A stretch of 64,000 bases of DNA from an uncultured Roseburia sp. (GTDB lineage: Bacteria; Bacillota; Clostridia; Lachnospirales; Lachnospiraceae): assembly GCA_947647505.1 (NCBI GenBank), contig CANSKO010000014.1, positions 1 to 64,000 of the forward strand, in the 5' to 3' direction. Of the stretch, positions 51,205 through 60,190 are shown one piece after another. Each line of letters begins with the position of its first letter. Position 1 is the stretch's first letter. The translations under genes and the position numbers were made by a program. The notes beneath the pieces were generated by a model that made no database searches, was not told the DNA's origin, and saw only the letters and a list, made by a program, of their open reading frames with translations.

Positions 51205-52548
51205 ATGTTTTCCAAAATAACCAAGCGGCTGTCCGGCATGCAGTTAATCGCCGGCGGTTTTTTTATCATTATTATAACCGGCGCCCTGCTTTTGATGCTT
51301 CCATTCTCCACAAGGCCCGGCGAGCGCACAACCTTTCTGACCGCGTTGTTTACATCGGCAAGCGCGTCCTGCGTAACGGGTCTGATCGTTGTCGATACCT
51401 TCCGCCACTGGACATTGTTTGGACAGCTCGTCATTTTAACCCTGATACAGATCGGCGGCCTCGGATTTATTACGCTTGGCGCCACAGTGTCCATGCTCCT
51501 GCGCCGCAAAATCGGCCTGAAGGAGCGCGGCCTGATCCGGGAAAGCTTCAACATTATAGAGCTGCGCGGCATAGTCCGCCTGACAAAGCGCGTCATTCTC
51601 GGCACGCTGCTGTTTGAATCGGCCGGCGCGCTCGTCCTGTCGCTCTGCTTTATTCCCAAAATGGGCGTTCTGCAAGGCGCGTACTACGGCGTCTTTCACT
51701 CCGTTTCCGCCTTTTGCAACGCGGGCTTTGACCTGATGGGACGTTATGCCCCGTTTTCTTCACTGACCGCTTATTATGACCATCCGGTTGTGACGATTAC
51801 CGTCATGCTTTTAATTTTAATCGGTGGAATCGGCTTTGTCGTCTGGAACGATCTGTACGAACACCGTCTGCATGTGCGCAAATATGCGCTCCATACAAAA
51901 ATCGTCCTGTCCGCTTCCGGCATTCTGGTTTTTGGCGGCGCGCTTCTTTTTTACCTGATCGAACGCAACGGGTTATTTGCCGATATGACTGCATCCGGCA
52001 AAATCCTAAGCTCCTTTTTCTGCGCCGTCACACCCCGAACCGCCGGATTTAACACGATAGACACAGGCGCAATGTCCGAAGCCGGAAAGCTTCTGACTAC
52101 GGTTTTTATGTTTATTGGCGGCGCGCCCGGCTCTACGGCCGGCGGCGTCAAGGTTACGACGATCGTCGTCCTGTTTCTTTATATTAAAGCGACGCTGACC
52201 CGCACCGTAGGCTACAACGTCTTCGGAAGGCGTCTGGAAGACGACGCGCTGCACAAAGCTTCCGCTATTTTCTGTCTGAATCTGACGCTTGGCATGGCAG
52301 CCGCCATTCTGCTTTGCGCGCTGGAATCGCCAAACGGCACAGACGCGCTGCTGGAATGCTTTTCCGCCATCGGCACCGTAGGCATGTCGGCAGGCCTTAC
52401 GCCCGGTCTGCATACAGCGTCCAGGCTTATCATAATCCTGCTGATGTACTTAGGGCGCGTCGGCAGCCTTTCCTTTGCCATGTCCTTTACAGATAAAAAG
52501 AAGATTACGCACGTCATGCAGCCCGCAGAAAAAATAAATATTGGATAA
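51205..52548 (+). CDS. ktrB: Trk/Ktr potassium uptake channel subunit
   Basis: A 447-residue membrane protein of the TrkH/KtrB family that carries potassium inward. Four pore repeats are visible, each with a selectivity-loop glycine segment: TSASASCVTGL, SVSAFCNAGFD, AVTPRTAGFNT and AIGTVGMSAGL. Eight to ten membrane helices surround them. AAAGGGCG lies before the ATG. The next gene, 18 bases on, encodes the RCK-type gating subunit, so this is a standard two-subunit system. The length fits KtrB more than the larger TrkH. Confidence 0.92.
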   Translation: MFSKITKRLSGMQLIAGGFFIIIITGALLLMLPFSTRPGERTTFLTALFTSASASCVTGLIVVDTFRHWTLFGQLVILTLIQIGGLGFITLGATVSMLLRRKIGLKERGLIRESFNIIELRGIVRLTKRVILGTLLFESAGALVLSLCFIPKMGVLQGAYYGVFHSVSAFCNAGFDLMGRYAPFSSLTAYYDHPVVTITVMLLILIGGIGFVVWNDLYEHRLHVRKYALHTKIVLSASGILVFGGALLFYLIERNGLFADMTASGKILSSFFCAVTPRTAGFNTIDTGAMSEAGKLLTTVFMFIGGAPGSTAGGVKVTTIVVLFLYIKATLTRTVGYNVFGRRLEDDALHKASAIFCLNLTLGMAAAILLCALESPNGTDALLECFSAIGTVGMSAGLTPGLHTASRLIIILLMYLGRVGSLSFAMSFTDKKKITHVMQPAEKINIG

Positions 52549-52566
52549 CATGGAGGTCCTGTTACT

Positions 52567-53217
52567 ATGAAATCAATTTTAATGATCGGCATGGGGCATT
52601 TTGGCTCTCATCTGTGCATGAATTTATCAGAGCTTGGCAACGAGCTTATGATTGTAGACGAATGCGAAGAAAAATTAGAAGACCTGCTTCCATTTGTGAC
52701 GAGCGCCAAAATCGGCAATTGCACGAACAGCAAGGTTCTGGAAAGCCTCGGCATCTCCAATTTTGACTTATGCATCGTCTGCATCGGAACCAATTTTCAA
52801 AACAGCCTGGAAATCACAAGTCTGTTAAAAGATCTCGGCGCAAAACGCGTCGTCAGCAAAGCCAACCGGGACATCCATGCCAAATTTCTTTTGAAAAACG
52901 GCGCGGACGAAGTGATTTTTCCCGATCGGGATATTGCGGAAAAAGTGGCTGTCCGACTGAGCGCCGATGAAATTTTCGACTATACCAGCCTCGCAGACGG
53001 CTATTCGATCTATGAAATCGCTCCACTTGCGGAATGGATTGGAAAAAGCATTCTGGATCTGAACTTCCGCGCCAGATATCATATGACGATTATCGGCATA
53101 AAGCAAAACGGCCATACGCAGATCCTGCCCCCAACCGATTTTATCTTTAATCCAGAGGAGCATCTGATGGTCATCTGCCGTCAGAAGGATATCGACCGCA
53201 TTATCCATAGAAAGTAA
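52567..53217 (+). CDS. ktrA: TrkA/KtrA-type potassium channel gating subunit
   Basis: A 216-residue RCK (regulator of potassium conductance) protein. The Rossmann domain opens with LMIGMGHFGSHLCMNLSELG, binds NAD(H) or ATP, and carries the acidic VDECEE after strand two. The TrkA_C domain (about 135-215) follows with LNFRARYHMTIIGIK and a final strand ending in MVICRQKD. It controls opening of the adjacent channel; TrkA_C domains in Firmicutes often bind c-di-AMP. TGGAGG lies before the ATG. Confidence 0.92.
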   Translation: MKSILMIGMGHFGSHLCMNLSELGNELMIVDECEEKLEDLLPFVTSAKIGNCTNSKVLESLGISNFDLCIVCIGTNFQNSLEITSLLKDLGAKRVVSKANRDIHAKFLLKNGADEVIFPDRDIAEKVAVRLSADEIFDYTSLADGYSIYEIAPLAEWIGKSILDLNFRARYHMTIIGIKQNGHTQILPPTDFIFNPEEHLMVICRQKDIDRIIHRK

Positions 53218-53238
53218 TTCAAAAAGGAGTTTTCACAA

Positions 53239-53697
53239 ATGAAGCTTACGACATTATGTTATATTGAAAAAGACGGCTGCTACCTTATGCTCCACCGCAC
53301 CAAAAAGAAATGCGACGTCAACCACGGAAAGTGGATTGGCGTTGGAGGCAAGTTTGAGCCGGATGAAATGCCGGAGGAATGCCTGTTACGGGAGGTAAAG
53401 GAAGAAACGGGACTTACGCTGCGCTCCTATCGCTTACGCGGCATTCTGACTTTTATCGCAGACGGATGGGAGAGCGAATACATTCATCTCTATACGGCCT
53501 CTGATTTTGAAGGCAAGCTTACGCCATGTAACGAGGGCGCTCTGAAATGGATTCCAAAGGACCGACTGGAAACGCTGCCGCTGTGGGAAGGCGACAAAAT
53601 TTTCCTTCGCCTGCTGCGGGAAAATGCGGATTTCTTTTCCTTGAAGCTCAGATATGAGGGGGATGCGCTGGTAGAATCCCGACTGATTGGCGGCTGA
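53239..53697 (+). CDS. mutT: NUDIX hydrolase (8-oxo-dGTP diphosphatase-like)
   Basis: A 152-residue NUDIX enzyme. The nudix box is complete: GGKFEPDEMPEECLLREVKEETGL. The neighbouring strands LCYIEKDGCYLMLHR and HGKWIGVGG match the MutT/MTH1-type 8-oxo-dGTP or nucleotide-cleaving branch. AAGGAG lies before the ATG, 21 bases after ktrA, so it may share that promoter. The exact substrate is inferred from family only. Confidence 0.87.
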   Translation: MKLTTLCYIEKDGCYLMLHRTKKKCDVNHGKWIGVGGKFEPDEMPEECLLREVKEETGLTLRSYRLRGILTFIADGWESEYIHLYTASDFEGKLTPCNEGALKWIPKDRLETLPLWEGDKIFLRLLRENADFFSLKLRYEGDALVESRLIGG

Positions 53698-53788
53698 GTT
53701 TTGCCGACGCGCTTGACAGTTTTCATAAAAATGTTTATGATGATAGCGTGATCCGGGAATTGTTCTTTTCTATGCCCGGATCACATTT

Positions 53789-53870
53789 GCGGAAATGACG
53801 GAATTGGCAGACGTGCAGGATTTAGGTTCCTGTGCCGCAGGGCGTGAGGGTTCGAGTCCCTTTTTCCGCA
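53789..53870 (+). tRNA. tRNA-Leu (anticodon TAG)
   Basis: An 82-base class II tRNA. The acceptor stem GCGGAAA pairs with TTTCCGC, with discriminator A, typical for leucine. The anticodon stem CAGGA/TCCTG encloses TTTAGGT, giving TAG for CUA and other CUN codons. The T arm GGTTCGAGTCC is intact; CCA is not encoded. A terminator follows 10 bases on. Confidence 0.94.
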
Positions 53871-53879
53871 TTCAGAAGA

Positions 53880-53909
53880 AAGTCCATGCGCAAATGCGCA
53901 TGGACTTTT
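53880..53909 (+). terminator. terminator after tRNA-Leu
   Basis: A perfect 13-bp stem, AAGTCCATGCGCA with TGCGCATGGACTT, two-base loop, followed by TTA. On the other strand it lies just after the GH110 gene stop and may end that transcript too. Confidence 0.85.
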
Positions 53910-53922
53910 ACAATTCTGTTCG

Positions 53923-56900
53923 TTATCGTGCAGATTGCACGTTCTTCTTCCACTGCTTTCGCTTCTTTGCAGAAAGCTTTCCAGGATACGTTATTTTACA
54001 TGCTGAAGAAATGCCACGCAACGCTTTTTTTCCAATGGATGGCGGCGTTTTACACTGGAATTGAATCTTTTTCAGGTTGGAACACTGAAAAAACGCTGCC
54101 TTTCCAATGCTTTTAATCTCTCCTCCTATAACGACGCGCTTTAATTTCTTATTTTTTCGAAATGCATTCTTATCAATCGCCGTTACAGAAAAAGACACGC
54201 CTTCCTGTTCTATTTTGGCCGGAATTATCATCTTCGCCTGTTTGCGTCCCACCTGTTTTACGACGGCCACCGCATGGTCTCCCGTTACACGGTACCGCAG
54301 ACCGGCCTGTTCTATGACGCTTCCCACCGCAAATGTTTTCACACTCGCAGGCGGTGCGCCCGTTCCTGCATCCTGTCCATGATTCGTATCCTCCGGCAGA
54401 GGATTCTCCGGTTTTGGTTCCTCCGGAATTTCAGGAGCCTTCACTTCTACCGCTTTTGTGCAAATTCCCGCGCCCGGCCTTCCTTTTGCATCTACCGGAT
54501 AGATATAGCATGTTACCATTCCCGGACGGGGAAATTGGAAGCTCGCATCCGAAACGACCTCATCTGCGCCGACGCCATAAGAAAACCGATATAACGTCGT
54601 CCCCTCTTCATCGCCGTCCGCGTCCCTGAACTGATACGTAACATGTCCCTGCTCTTCTTGCACATAAAATTCTTTCTCCCATTGCGCATCATAAGCCTCC
54701 GGCGCATGATGGTCCGTTTCCATGAAAGAAATGGCGGGCTGACTGCAAAGCGCTTCGTACGACAGATCGCCCGAGCCTGCGCGAAATTCAGAGAACTGAA
54801 CTTCCTTTCCCTCATTACCCGAGGACCATGCCGTAAATCCAATTTTAAAATCATCGGATAACAGAGACGCGGAAACATCTTTTACATGCTGCCATTCGCC
54901 GCCCTCTTCTTTAAAATCTACAGAAACGTTCGATCCGTTTTTATAAAATCCAAAATACGCGCAGGAAAGCGTATTCTGCTCCGCGCTGCCACCGGTCTCC
55001 GTTGCCGCTCCATTCGCTTCCTCAACGACGGCAATCCCGTCATAATGCGACTTTTTGCCACAGGAAATATAATGATCGTCGTCTTTATACAGCAGAAAAG
55101 ACGCCGTATCATATTTCCCGCTCTCTCTTACCGGCAGATTTTCGATTTTTATCACCGTTTTGACGTTATCTTTAGAGATTGCATCCGGAATCTGATACAG
55201 GAACAGATTTTTCACTGTATTTTGATTCTGATACAAATCGCCTCTCTGCGTAACGACAGAAACTGCATTTCCCGTTACCGCATAGTGTTCTTTGTCCTCC
55301 CGTCTGATTTCAACTGCCGGATTCCATTCTTCCGTTTGCGGTATGCTGATCACGACGGCCTTTCTTGCCGTCGCAATTCCAGCGTCAGCTCTGACCCACA
55401 CGATCCCGTTTTTCTGCGCCACAAGCCGACCGCTGCTGTCAATTACCGCCGCCTCTGTGCTTCCGCCCGTCAGGAAATCTTCCACTGCCCATTCCACGCT
55501 TTTTCCAGATGCAGTTTCTGCCGTAAAGGAATACGCCTCCCCTGCCTCGGTCAAAACGATTTCTTCATCGCCCTGAATTGTTACGACGTCGTCCGGCGCA
55601 ATCGAATCGACAACCGTAATCTCTGCCGGATTTGACCGTATCGTTTCACCATTCCACGAATAGCACGCGTATACCCGCGCCGTCCCGGATTTCTTTGCCG
55701 TCATTTTTCCATAGTGATCCACCGAAACCACCTCCGGATTGTCACTCATGTATACAATGTTTTTTACCGGAGCGGACGCGGGCTGGCTTCTGTCATGCGC
55801 CGTCTGAATATCTGCATCCAGATTGATCAGATTTTCCTCCGACATTCCGTTTAACACCGCATAACGCTTCAATCCGTCATCGTATACGTTGCCTTCCAGC
55901 CGAACGTTTTTGCATCTGGTAAATTCGTATACATTTTCCGTATCCTTTGTACGTACGCTGCCATTCGCCGTCGTCTGAAGCGTCAGCTTGTCACCGGCCT
56001 GCAATGTTGTTTTATCTGCGGCAATCTCCAGTGAAATATCCGGATGCATGCGCAGAACCGTATTGTTTCGAATTGTAAGGTTTTCCACGCTTTCCGCTTT
56101 CACAACCGTATCCGCATCCATATAAAACAGATTGCCTTCAATGGTAATATTTTTGTGAATCGGATTCTCCTCCGACGGAAGCTGGCCTCCCTTTGTGATT
56201 GGATTTACATAAATCGCCGGCGCGTACTCCCAGGACGTTCTTCCAATCGTCTTAATGTAAAAAATATTATTGCGGATTGTCATATCCCGAATCGGCCCGG
56301 ATTCATACCATGTATTCGAATCGTTCGACAAATAAATCGTCGCCATCGTCATGCCCCGGAACGTATTGCCCTCAATCAGAACTTTATTTCTCGTTGTACA
56401 CAAAATGCCACGCGTTGGAACATTCTGAAACGTACAGTTTCGAATCGTCACCTCCGGCGCATACGTTACATTTTCCGCTACGTACTTTGGCTCATTCCCA
56501 ATCTTGTCTGACAGGCCAGACGGCAGCGCCTCTTCAAATCGCACCTCCATCGTCCTTAAATCGTTTCCTTTTTCACCGGGATTTGAAATCACTTCGGCTA
56601 CGGTATAAAGCGTTTCTCCATCCGTAGATTCCAGCGTATCTCTTGTAAAAAAGGCTACCTGATCTCCCACGTGATACTGCGGAAAGCCTCCCTGCTGACC
56701 GTGTATATATTTCAACACCAGCGTATGATCGTCTTTACGCTGTTCAACCCTGGTAAACGTGCCGTGCAGATTAATCGGGTCGTCATGGGTATCGGAAAAA
56801 TTGCAGTTCTCAATGACAATCTCTCCGGCCGCGCCGGAAGCGTGAATGCCGTCTGCAAAGCTGACCACTCTGTGCCCTGAGCCTTCCCGCGGCGTCAGAT

Positions 56901-57894
56901 TGCAGTTTTTATAGTAAACGTCCCTGCTCATCTGAACCAGCCATCCAAATCCGTGCATATAATGAACGTTTACGTGATCCGCCGTCACATTCTCGCTTTC
57001 CCAGGTAAATGCGCCCGCCGTCTGCCGATGCGCATTGGCTGCAAGCTGAATAACGGCTCCCTTTTTCTGCATTTCCCGCATGCCGCCCGTTTTAGAATGG
57101 TATACGATGCGCACATGCGTATCGTCAATTTCCTCAATATCGGATACGTTTGTGAACGGACCGTCGTTCGTATAGTAGCTTCTTGCCATTTCTCCTTCCG
57201 GCTGATACGCCCCTATTCCATAAGAAGGATTGTGAATGCCTCTCTGCGTCCAATAATACGAGCCGTCATATGGGCTTTTTTCACTGTTCCATATAATGGT
57301 TTTTGCCTCGGCATCCACCTCATGCACAAAACACTCCGGTATCAGATAATCCGTATATTCCTTACCGTCTTCCGTCGTTCCAGTCTCCTCTACCGTCATC
57401 TCTGATATGGTCGGCACGCTGAAATCCCAGGAAAAATTCTCAAGCGTAACATTTTCAGAGCGCACAACCGCAAGCGCCATCATATTTCCATGCATCAGAA
57501 AAAGCGATCCATTGCCCTGCATCGTGAAATTCTCCTGATCTTCAATCAAAAGTCCAATCCATTTCACCGGATTTTCAATGCTGTTTGTATTTGACGTATG
57601 ATATTCCCTCTGCTGCGCTCTGTCCTTGTAAATGTGGTATTCTCCTTTTGGAAAATCAACGGTAACGTGATCCGCTCCCGCTTCCGTTGCTTCTTTTGCC
57701 GCCTCAAATGCAGCCCAGATCGCTTCCGCGCTGTCTGTTTTCCCTGTGGGATCTGCGCCGTAATCCACAGGGTTGATCACTACGCCGCCGCTTTCTGTCG
57801 CATAAACGCGCTGTGGCATAAATGCAAACGACTGCACCAGCATCCCAAAAATCAAAATCCAGTTCCATATTGCCTTTCCCTTTTGATTTCTCAT
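53923..57894 (-). CDS. secreted GH110-like alpha-galactosidase with Ig-like and leucine-rich repeat domains
   Basis: A 1323-residue exported protein. The signal peptide ends near residue 32 (RVYATE). Residues about 40-640 form a right-handed beta-helix of the GH110 type, which removes alpha-1,3-galactose from blood-group B and linear Gal-alpha-Gal chains: NPVDYGADPTGKTDSAEA, MHGFGWLVQMSRDVYYKN, and the conserved FADGIHASGAAGEIVIENC then DTHDDPINLHGTF. A Big2-like domain (about 705-765), a bent beta-sandwich with laminin-like strands (about 850-1060), and C-terminal BspA-type leucine-rich repeats (AIDKNAFRKNKKLKRVVIGG and IGKAAFFQC) follow. GAAAGGAG lies before the ATG. Confidence 0.78.
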   Translation of the reverse strand: MRNQKGKAIWNWILIFGMLVQSFAFMPQRVYATESGGVVINPVDYGADPTGKTDSAEAIWAAFEAAKEATEAGADHVTVDFPKGEYHIYKDRAQQREYHTSNTNSIENPVKWIGLLIEDQENFTMQGNGSLFLMHGNMMALAVVRSENVTLENFSWDFSVPTISEMTVEETGTTEDGKEYTDYLIPECFVHEVDAEAKTIIWNSEKSPYDGSYYWTQRGIHNPSYGIGAYQPEGEMARSYYTNDGPFTNVSDIEEIDDTHVRIVYHSKTGGMREMQKKGAVIQLAANAHRQTAGAFTWESENVTADHVNVHYMHGFGWLVQMSRDVYYKNCNLTPREGSGHRVVSFADGIHASGAAGEIVIENCNFSDTHDDPINLHGTFTRVEQRKDDHTLVLKYIHGQQGGFPQYHVGDQVAFFTRDTLESTDGETLYTVAEVISNPGEKGNDLRTMEVRFEEALPSGLSDKIGNEPKYVAENVTYAPEVTIRNCTFQNVPTRGILCTTRNKVLIEGNTFRGMTMATIYLSNDSNTWYESGPIRDMTIRNNIFYIKTIGRTSWEYAPAIYVNPITKGGQLPSEENPIHKNITIEGNLFYMDADTVVKAESVENLTIRNNTVLRMHPDISLEIAADKTTLQAGDKLTLQTTANGSVRTKDTENVYEFTRCKNVRLEGNVYDDGLKRYAVLNGMSEENLINLDADIQTAHDRSQPASAPVKNIVYMSDNPEVVSVDHYGKMTAKKSGTARVYACYSWNGETIRSNPAEITVVDSIAPDDVVTIQGDEEIVLTEAGEAYSFTAETASGKSVEWAVEDFLTGGSTEAAVIDSSGRLVAQKNGIVWVRADAGIATARKAVVISIPQTEEWNPAVEIRREDKEHYAVTGNAVSVVTQRGDLYQNQNTVKNLFLYQIPDAISKDNVKTVIKIENLPVRESGKYDTASFLLYKDDDHYISCGKKSHYDGIAVVEEANGAATETGGSAEQNTLSCAYFGFYKNGSNVSVDFKEEGGEWQHVKDVSASLLSDDFKIGFTAWSSGNEGKEVQFSEFRAGSGDLSYEALCSQPAISFMETDHHAPEAYDAQWEKEFYVQEEQGHVTYQFRDADGDEEGTTLYRFSYGVGADEVVSDASFQFPRPGMVTCYIYPVDAKGRPGAGICTKAVEVKAPEIPEEPKPENPLPEDTNHGQDAGTGAPPASVKTFAVGSVIEQAGLRYRVTGDHAVAVVKQVGRKQAKMIIPAKIEQEGVSFSVTAIDKNAFRKNKKLKRVVIGGEIKSIGKAAFFQCSNLKKIQFQCKTPPSIGKKALRGISSACKITYPGKLSAKKRKQWKKNVQSAR

Positions 57895-57933
57895 CCCGTT
57901 CTCCTTTCGTATCTGAATACATTTCCAATTATA

Positions 57934-57962
57934 ATTATATTGATGGAAAGGTTCCCTGTCAA
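57934..57962 (-). promoter_or_regulatory. consensus promoter of the GH110 gene
   Basis: Minus-strand TTGACA (57957-57962) and TATAAT (57934-57939) with exactly 17 bases between, the full sigma-A consensus. The spacer holds a GGAA-N3-TTCC palindrome that could be an operator. Confidence 0.85.
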
Positions 57963-58021
57963 TTCTTCCATACCAAATAAAAACGGAGCCACCGTTTTAA
58001 ATAAATTTATAACAGTTTCTC

Positions 58022-58050
58022 TTTACCTTCCAAATCAAATGTGTTATGAT
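58022..58050 (+). promoter_or_regulatory. promoter of the leuA leader
   Basis: TTTACC (58022-58027) and TATGAT (58045-58050), spacer 17, giving a transcript start at about 58057. Confidence 0.6.
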
Positions 58051-58056
58051 AAAATG

Positions 58057-58350
58057 CATAAAGACGAAGAAAAGGAACAGTACCCGTTTTTCAGATTTCA
58101 GAGAGCCGCCGGTCGCTGCGAGACGGCAGATGCAAAGCGGGGAACTCGCCTTGGAGTAGCTGCCCGAAACCTGCGCCTCAATCTGCACAGGAAGTAGACG
58201 CAGACGGCGTCCCGCCGTTATCCGGGAATGGTATAAGGACGCAGCGTCCCGTACCTGCAGAGTGCATGATCGTTCATGAATTAGAGTGGTACCGCGTAAG
58301 ATGTCTTACGTCTCTAAGCAATATGTATAGAGGCGCAGGGCTTTTTTTTA
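58057..58350 (+). ncRNA. T-box riboswitch (leucine type)
   Basis: The leader before leuA has the T-box motif GAGTGGTACCGCG (58284-58296), which pairs with the uncharged tRNA 3' end, then a terminator hairpin CGTCTCTA/TAGAGGCG followed by a run of eight Ts (about 58309-58350). Upstream, AGAGAG and GAAACCTGC-like text fits stem I. In GGAACTCGCC (58141-58150) the CTC at 58145-58147 is the likely specifier, a leucine codon. Uncharged tRNA-Leu should favour the antiterminator. Confidence 0.88.
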
Positions 58351-58413
58351 TCGTTGCAGACATGCAGATGAAAAAATGCCCCGCCCGTAACGATTGGAAA
58401 GTGAGGATGAAAA

Positions 58414-60111
58414 ATGAACGGATTTGAAAAGTATCGGAAAATGTATTTCATGCCGCCGACAGACTGTTTTGACTGGGTCAAAAAAGATGCCATTGACAAA
58501 GCGCCCATATGGTGCAGCGTCGATCTGCGCGACGGCAATCAGGCTCTGATCGAGCCGATGAACCTGGAAGAAAAGATCCGGTTTTACCAGATGCTCATAG
58601 ACATTGGCTTTACACATATCGAGGTTGGTTTTCCGGCCGCATCGGAGACGGAATATCAGTTTCTGCGCGCCATTATCGAACGCAACATGATACCGGACAA
58701 CGTAACGGTACAGGTGCTTACGCAGGCAAGGGAGCACATTATCAAGCGCACCTTTGAAGCCATCGACGGCGCGCCAAATGTCATCGTGCACGTATACAAC
58801 TCCACCTCCGTTGCACAGCGCGAACAGGTCTTCCAAAAATCCAAAGCGGAAATCCGACAGATCGCCATTGACGGCGCAAAGCTGGTCTATGACCTGTCCC
58901 GGCAGGAAAAAGGCAATATCTCCTTTGAATATTCGCCTGAAAGCTTTACCGGAACGGAAATGGACTACGCGCTTGACGTGTGCAACGCCGTTCTGGATAT
59001 CTGGCAGCCGACGCCGGAGCGCAAAGCCATTATCAATCTGCCTTCCACCGTGCAGTATTCCATGCCGCACGTATTCGCAAGCCAGATCGAATATTTCGAT
59101 AAACATTTAAACAACAGAGACAGCGTTCTGATTTCGCTGCACCCGCACAACGACAGAGGCAGCGGCATCAGCGATGCGGAGCTTGGGCTTTTGGCCGGAG
59201 CGGACCGGATCGAGGGGACGTTGTTTGGCAACGGCGAACGCACCGGAAACGTTGACATCGTGACGCTTGCCATGAACCTGTATTCGCTGGGCGTTGACCC
59301 CAACCTGAATTTTCACAATATGAAGGAAATCCGCAAAACATATGAAACCTTAACCGGCATGGACGTTTCCATGCGCCAGCCCTACGCGGGCGATCTGGTA
59401 TTTACTGCGTTTTCCGGTTCGCATCAGGACGCCATCTCCAAAGGCATGGCCGCGCATGCGTCCGGCCAGGACCCGTTCTGGACCGTGCCGTATTTGCCCA
59501 TCGACCCAAAAGACGTTGGCCGTACGTACGATTCCGACGTCATACGGATCAACAGCCAGTCCGGAAAAGGCGGCGTAAGCTACGTATTAAAGCAGGCTTA
59601 CGGCATTCTGCTTCCCGACCGGATGAAAGAAGAATTTGGCTATCTCGTCAAAGACGTTTCCGACAAAGAGCACAGCGAGCTTAACGCAGAACGGATTTAT
59701 CAGATTTTCAAGGAAACGTATCGCAACATTGCCAGCTCTTTCCATATTCCAGAATGCCATTTCCAGCAAAATGGCGGCATTGAAGCGACCGTTACGATCA
59801 CGTCAAACGATGGCTCCACCGACGTCGTAACGGCAAAAGGCAATGGCCGTCTGGACGCCGTCAGCATTGCAATCAAAAAACATTTCAACATTACGTACGA
59901 ACTGACGGAATATACAGAGCACGCCCTTTCCCGCGGTTCCTCCTCCAAAGCGCTTGCTTATGTGGGAATTACCGCGCATGACAAACTGATCTGGGGCGTA
60001 GGCATGGACGAAGACATCATACGGGCTTCCATCCATGCGCTGACCGCAGCCATCAACCGGGCCGGACTTCCTTCTTTGAAGCGTCCGTCTAAAGATTCAA
60101 AATCCATCTGA
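58414..60111 (+). CDS. leuA: 2-isopropylmalate synthase
   Basis: A 565-residue enzyme that condenses acetyl-CoA with 2-oxoisovalerate, the first committed step of leucine synthesis. The HMGL-type barrel (about 25-310) has WCSVDLRDGNQAL with metal and substrate residues, VGFPAASETE, and SLHPHNDRGSG. The linker and C-terminal LeuA dimer/regulatory domain (about 425-555) supply leucine feedback. Its length is of the longer LeuA type 2. AGTGAGGATG precedes the ATG. A T-box leader regulates it; leuBCD are not in the window. Confidence 0.95.
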   Translation: MNGFEKYRKMYFMPPTDCFDWVKKDAIDKAPIWCSVDLRDGNQALIEPMNLEEKIRFYQMLIDIGFTHIEVGFPAASETEYQFLRAIIERNMIPDNVTVQVLTQAREHIIKRTFEAIDGAPNVIVHVYNSTSVAQREQVFQKSKAEIRQIAIDGAKLVYDLSRQEKGNISFEYSPESFTGTEMDYALDVCNAVLDIWQPTPERKAIINLPSTVQYSMPHVFASQIEYFDKHLNNRDSVLISLHPHNDRGSGISDAELGLLAGADRIEGTLFGNGERTGNVDIVTLAMNLYSLGVDPNLNFHNMKEIRKTYETLTGMDVSMRQPYAGDLVFTAFSGSHQDAISKGMAAHASGQDPFWTVPYLPIDPKDVGRTYDSDVIRINSQSGKGGVSYVLKQAYGILLPDRMKEEFGYLVKDVSDKEHSELNAERIYQIFKETYRNIASSFHIPECHFQQNGGIEATVTITSNDGSTDVVTAKGNGRLDAVSIAIKKHFNITYELTEYTEHALSRGSSSKALAYVGITAHDKLIWGVGMDEDIIRASIHALTAAINRAGLPSLKRPSKDSKSI

Positions 60112-60144
60112 TCGAAATTGTGGCAGCAAATGCCTTCCAGACGC

Positions 60145-60181
60145 AAAAAAGCTCATGCAGTAAAACGGCATGAGCTTTTTT
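60145..60181. terminator. bidirectional terminator between leuA and the MCP-like gene
   Basis: AAAAAAGCTCATGC pairs with GCATGAGCTTTTTT across a 9-base loop; the A and T runs allow use on both strands. Confidence 0.88.
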
Positions 60182-60190
60182 CCTGAAGCG

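Noticed and set aside
53789-53912. tRNA-Leu as an attachment site for an integrated island
   Set aside because: No integrase and no repeated tRNA 3' end were noticed near the GH110 gene.
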